Assembly: GCA_947470165.1 (NCBI GenBank)
Contig: CANISN010000067.1
Span: forward strand, 1 to 8,099
DNA from: Burkholderiaceae bacterium
GTDB taxonomy: Bacteria > Pseudomonadota > Gammaproteobacteria > Burkholderiales > Burkholderiaceae
Direction of reading: 5' to 3'
DNA length: 8,099 nt
The translations under genes were made by a program, and so were the position numbers. Shown here in pieces: positions 6,401 through 8,099 of the stretch. How positions within the stretch are numbered: the first letter of the stretch is position 1; every line of letters begins with the position of its first letter. The notes under the pieces are model-generated. The model was not told where the DNA came from and did not search any database. It was given only the letters and a program-made list of their open reading frames with translations.

Positions 6401-7708
6401 ATGACATTAAAAAACCAAGTCAAACTCATGCAAGAGGCTCACTTGCATATGCCTCAAGGAGTTGCAGAAAACTATCGCTACTGGGGTGATGAGCAAACTG
6501 TATTTATATCGTCAGCTAAGGGTGCTCAGCTGACGGACTGTGATGGTAAGCAATACATTGATTTTCGTTTGGGATATGGCCCAATTATTTTGGGTTATCG
6601 CGATGAGCGAGTAGATCAGGCCGTCATTCGACAAATTCAGGAGGGCGGAACACTGTCTGGTTTTTCTTCATCACTAGATACAGAGGTGGTGAAGCAAATC
6701 AAAGTGCTATGCCCACAAATTGATAAGTTACGTTTTGCTAATTCTGGTACCGAAGCCGTGATGGGCGCAGTTAGAACGGCTCGTGGTTTTACTGGGAGAG
6801 ATCGAATTGCTGTCGTAGAAGGTAGTTTTCATGGCCTAGTTGATGAAATGATGTGGAAATCTGATATCGAGAATTGGAATTCTGGTGATCTTCATCCCCC
6901 CAAAATTATTCCATTTGGGGCAGGTATTCCCAGCAATACTCGAGAGCTCGTTGACTTTATTGAACTCAATAATTTTGAGGCTCTTGAGCAACTCTTTATT
7001 GCACGTAAAGATTCTTTAGCTTGTGTTCTGTTGGAGCCGATTATTGGTAATGCTGGCAGTATTGCAGCATGTCATTGTTGGTTACAAAAATTGCGTGAGT
7101 TATGCACTCTAAATGGAACGATCCTCATTATTGATGAGGTAAAGACAGGGTTTCGGGTTGCTAAGGGTGGCGCCCAATCTTTGTATGGGATTTATGCGGA
7201 CCTGACAACGTATGCCAAGGCTATGGGCAATGGCTATCCTGTTGCTGCTTTTGGTGGAAGAGCTGAGGTGATGAATATAGTTGGTTCTCATACTGGTGGT
7301 GTTGTGCATGGTGGAACCTACACAGCCAATTTAGTCGCCTTAAGTGCAGCGCATGCAACCTTAGATATTTTGGCAAATACTAATGCCCTTAAAACGGTGG
7401 ATGAGACAGGACAAAAGATTCAAGCGCTATTAGGCCGTGTCTTTACCGCTGCTGGAATTGAATATGCCTTTGCCGGTCCGCCCGCAATGTTAGGCATTCA
7501 TTTTTCAAGTGAAGTGCCCAATAATTATCGTCAGTGGCGAAAAGTCAATAACACCTTGTATAAAAAATTTGCCTGGAAATTAATTGAGTTTGGAGTGATG
7601 CTCGAGCCAGACTCAAGAGAGCCTTGGTTTTTTTGCGAGGCACACGGTCAAATGGACTTTGCTTGGTTAGAGGATGTGGCCACTAAAGCAATTAAATCTG
7701 CGCTCTAA
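6401..7708 (+). CDS. Class III PLP-dependent aminotransferase (HemL-like)
   Basis: A 435-residue fold-type I enzyme of full family length. Visible motifs: phosphate-binding SGTEAVMGAVRTARGFTGR at 115-133; SFHG at 142-145, where an aromatic residue stacks on the cofactor; IIDEVKTGFR at 243-252, with D245 holding the pyridine nitrogen; YAKAMGNGYPVAAFGGR at 271-287, with K273 as the Schiff-base lysine; and GGTYTAN at 304-310. The overall style is that of glutamate-1-semialdehyde aminomutase relatives, and automated labels would often say so. The real heme enzyme normally has GKIIGGGLP around the lysine, not AKAMGNGYP, and this gene sits in an unrelated operon, so I read it as a paralogue acting on another substrate. 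It could aminate the aldehyde made by the dehydrogenase 14 bases upstream. Start ATG 6401; the ribosome site is weak, suggesting coupling. Confidence 0.87.
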   Translation: MTLKNQVKLMQEAHLHMPQGVAENYRYWGDEQTVFISSAKGAQLTDCDGKQYIDFRLGYGPIILGYRDERVDQAVIRQIQEGGTLSGFSSSLDTEVVKQIKVLCPQIDKLRFANSGTEAVMGAVRTARGFTGRDRIAVVEGSFHGLVDEMMWKSDIENWNSGDLHPPKIIPFGAGIPSNTRELVDFIELNNFEALEQLFIARKDSLACVLLEPIIGNAGSIAACHCWLQKLRELCTLNGTILIIDEVKTGFRVAKGGAQSLYGIYADLTTYAKAMGNGYPVAAFGGRAEVMNIVGSHTGGVVHGGTYTANLVALSAAHATLDILANTNALKTVDETGQKIQALLGRVFTAAGIEYAFAGPPAMLGIHFSSEVPNNYRQWRKVNNTLYKKFAWKLIEFGVMLEPDSREPWFFCEAHGQMDFAWLEDVATKAIKSAL

Positions 7709-7727
7709 TAATCTAACTCACAACAAT

Positions 7728-7877
7728 TTACTCTGAAATCTCTTTAGAGTTGTAAGCGATCCAGTAGACCTCATTTTCAGAATATTTTGCTTGTAAAAAG
7801 GGTGTGTTTTGACCAGTCCAGAAACTATTCCACCAGGTAGTAAAGCCCCGCCTATAAGTAAAGTGTCCCCCATGGGT
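7728..7877 (-). pseudogene. Possible gene remnant: 49-codon open stretch lacking a start
   Basis: On the minus strand an open frame runs from just after a TGA (7880-7878) to TAA (7730-7728) and encodes a strikingly aromatic peptide (FTTWWNSFWTGQ near its start, NEVYWIAYNS near its end). It has no ATG, GTG or TTG in frame. An ATG at 7873-7871 overlaps a run of five Gs on the minus strand (7871-7867); one more G would place that ATG in frame and give a 48-residue protein. This suggests a frameshifted small gene or the tail of a decayed one. I do not recognise the family. The length is short enough for chance, so the call is tentative. Confidence 0.3.
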
Positions 7878-7892
7878 TCAGCGCAAATATGG

Positions 7893-7923
7893 ATTGCAAA
7901 TTGCAGATATCATTAGCTGCAAT
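7893..7923. repeat. TTGCA-type direct and inverted repeats
   Basis: ATTGCAA (7893-7899) and ATTGCAG (7900-7906) are adjacent direct copies, and CTGCAAT (7917-7923) is the exact inverse of the second copy across a 10-base spacer. The 7-bp perfect dyad with a helical-turn spacing (about 17 bases centre to centre) looks like an operator for a dimeric regulator. No regulator gene is visible nearby. Confidence 0.4.
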
Positions 7924-7945
7924 ACAGATAAAAAAGAAGCTCAAA

Positions 7946-8018
7946 AATCTAAAATATCGTCACATTTAAAACTTTCTTACCCCCCATAAAGTTTTGATTT
8001 ATATAATATTTTTAGATT
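7946..8018. repeat. Nested AT-rich inverted repeats
   Basis: The inner pair AAAACTTT (7968-7975) and AAAGTTTT (7988-7995) forms an 8-bp stem around a loop with six consecutive Cs. The outer pair AATCTAAAATAT (7946-7957) and ATATTTTTAGATT (8006-8018) matches except for one extra base. The two dyads are roughly concentric and the outer right arm overlaps the TATAAT box at 8002-8007. AT-rich sequence produces such dyads by chance more easily than average, which lowers confidence in function. Confidence 0.35.
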
Positions 8019-8099
8019 GAGGGCATTAAAAAGCCAGTGACATTCACTTTTACTCGAGATCGGATATACATTTTTTGCGTTCAGATAAAAAACTAAGAA

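Larger units (their letters stand above)
7709..8099. other. Distal non-coding region downstream of the aminotransferase
   Basis: About 390 bases without an intact gene. It contains a short ACTCT/AGAGT dyad (7730-7750) that is too weak to call a terminator, the start-less coding-like stretch on the minus strand, TTGCA-type repeats and nested AT-rich inverted repeats. A perfect TATAAT at 8002-8007 could be a plus-strand -10 box, but the matching -35 position is C-rich and poor. The far end probably belongs to the control region of a gene outside the window. Confidence 0.45.

Noticed and set aside
7730..7750. ACTCT/AGAGT dyad just after the aminotransferase as a terminator
   Set aside because: The stem is only 5 bp, AT-containing, with a 11-base loop and no T-run, so it cannot be supported as an intrinsic terminator.

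Overview
The window is bacterial, AT-rich and mostly coding. Gene content, compact spacing and protein style suggest a low-GC betaproteobacterium of the Burkholderiales, most like the freshwater genus Polynucleobacter. This rests on my recognition of the families, not on a search or a marker gene.

Layout. Positions 2-715 hold the 3' part of a gene for a secreted PQQ-dependent sugar (sorbosone-type) dehydrogenase, cut by the window edge. A GTG-started gene for an exported diheme, c4-like cytochrome c follows 14 bases later (730-1308), so the pair reads as a periplasmic oxidation module. After a 124-base gap comes a two-gene unit: a class I methyltransferase carrying an apparent signal peptide (1433-2275) and, 11 bases on, a 12-segment APC-family amino acid permease (2287-3648). 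A CIA30-family protein with a twin-arginine signal and a TTG start lies convergent on the minus strand (3680-4228).

Positions 4229-4740 form a roughly 510-base gap with a candidate minus-strand promoter, several short inverted repeats and one good bulged hairpin (4496-4528). I see no convincing gene in it. A tight plus-strand operon follows: a soluble class I methyltransferase (4741-5457), a beta-hydroxyacid dehydrogenase of the 3-hydroxyisobutyrate dehydrogenase family (5460-6386) and a class III PLP aminotransferase of the HemL-like group (6401-7708). The chemistry suggests alcohol to aldehyde to amine on a small acid, with methylation of the same or a related molecule, but the substrate is not known. 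The dehydrogenase has an altered substrate-binding motif, so it is probably not an ordinary valine-degradation enzyme.

The tail, 7709-8099, has no intact gene. It contains a minus-strand stretch that reads like protein but lacks a start (7728-7877), a cluster of TTGCA-type repeats (7893-7923) and nested AT-rich inverted repeats (7946-8018), perhaps the control region of a gene beyond the window.

I found no mobile element, CRISPR array, tRNA or rRNA. The best candidates for something undescribed are the three-gene 4741-7708 operon and the apparently exported methyltransferase.
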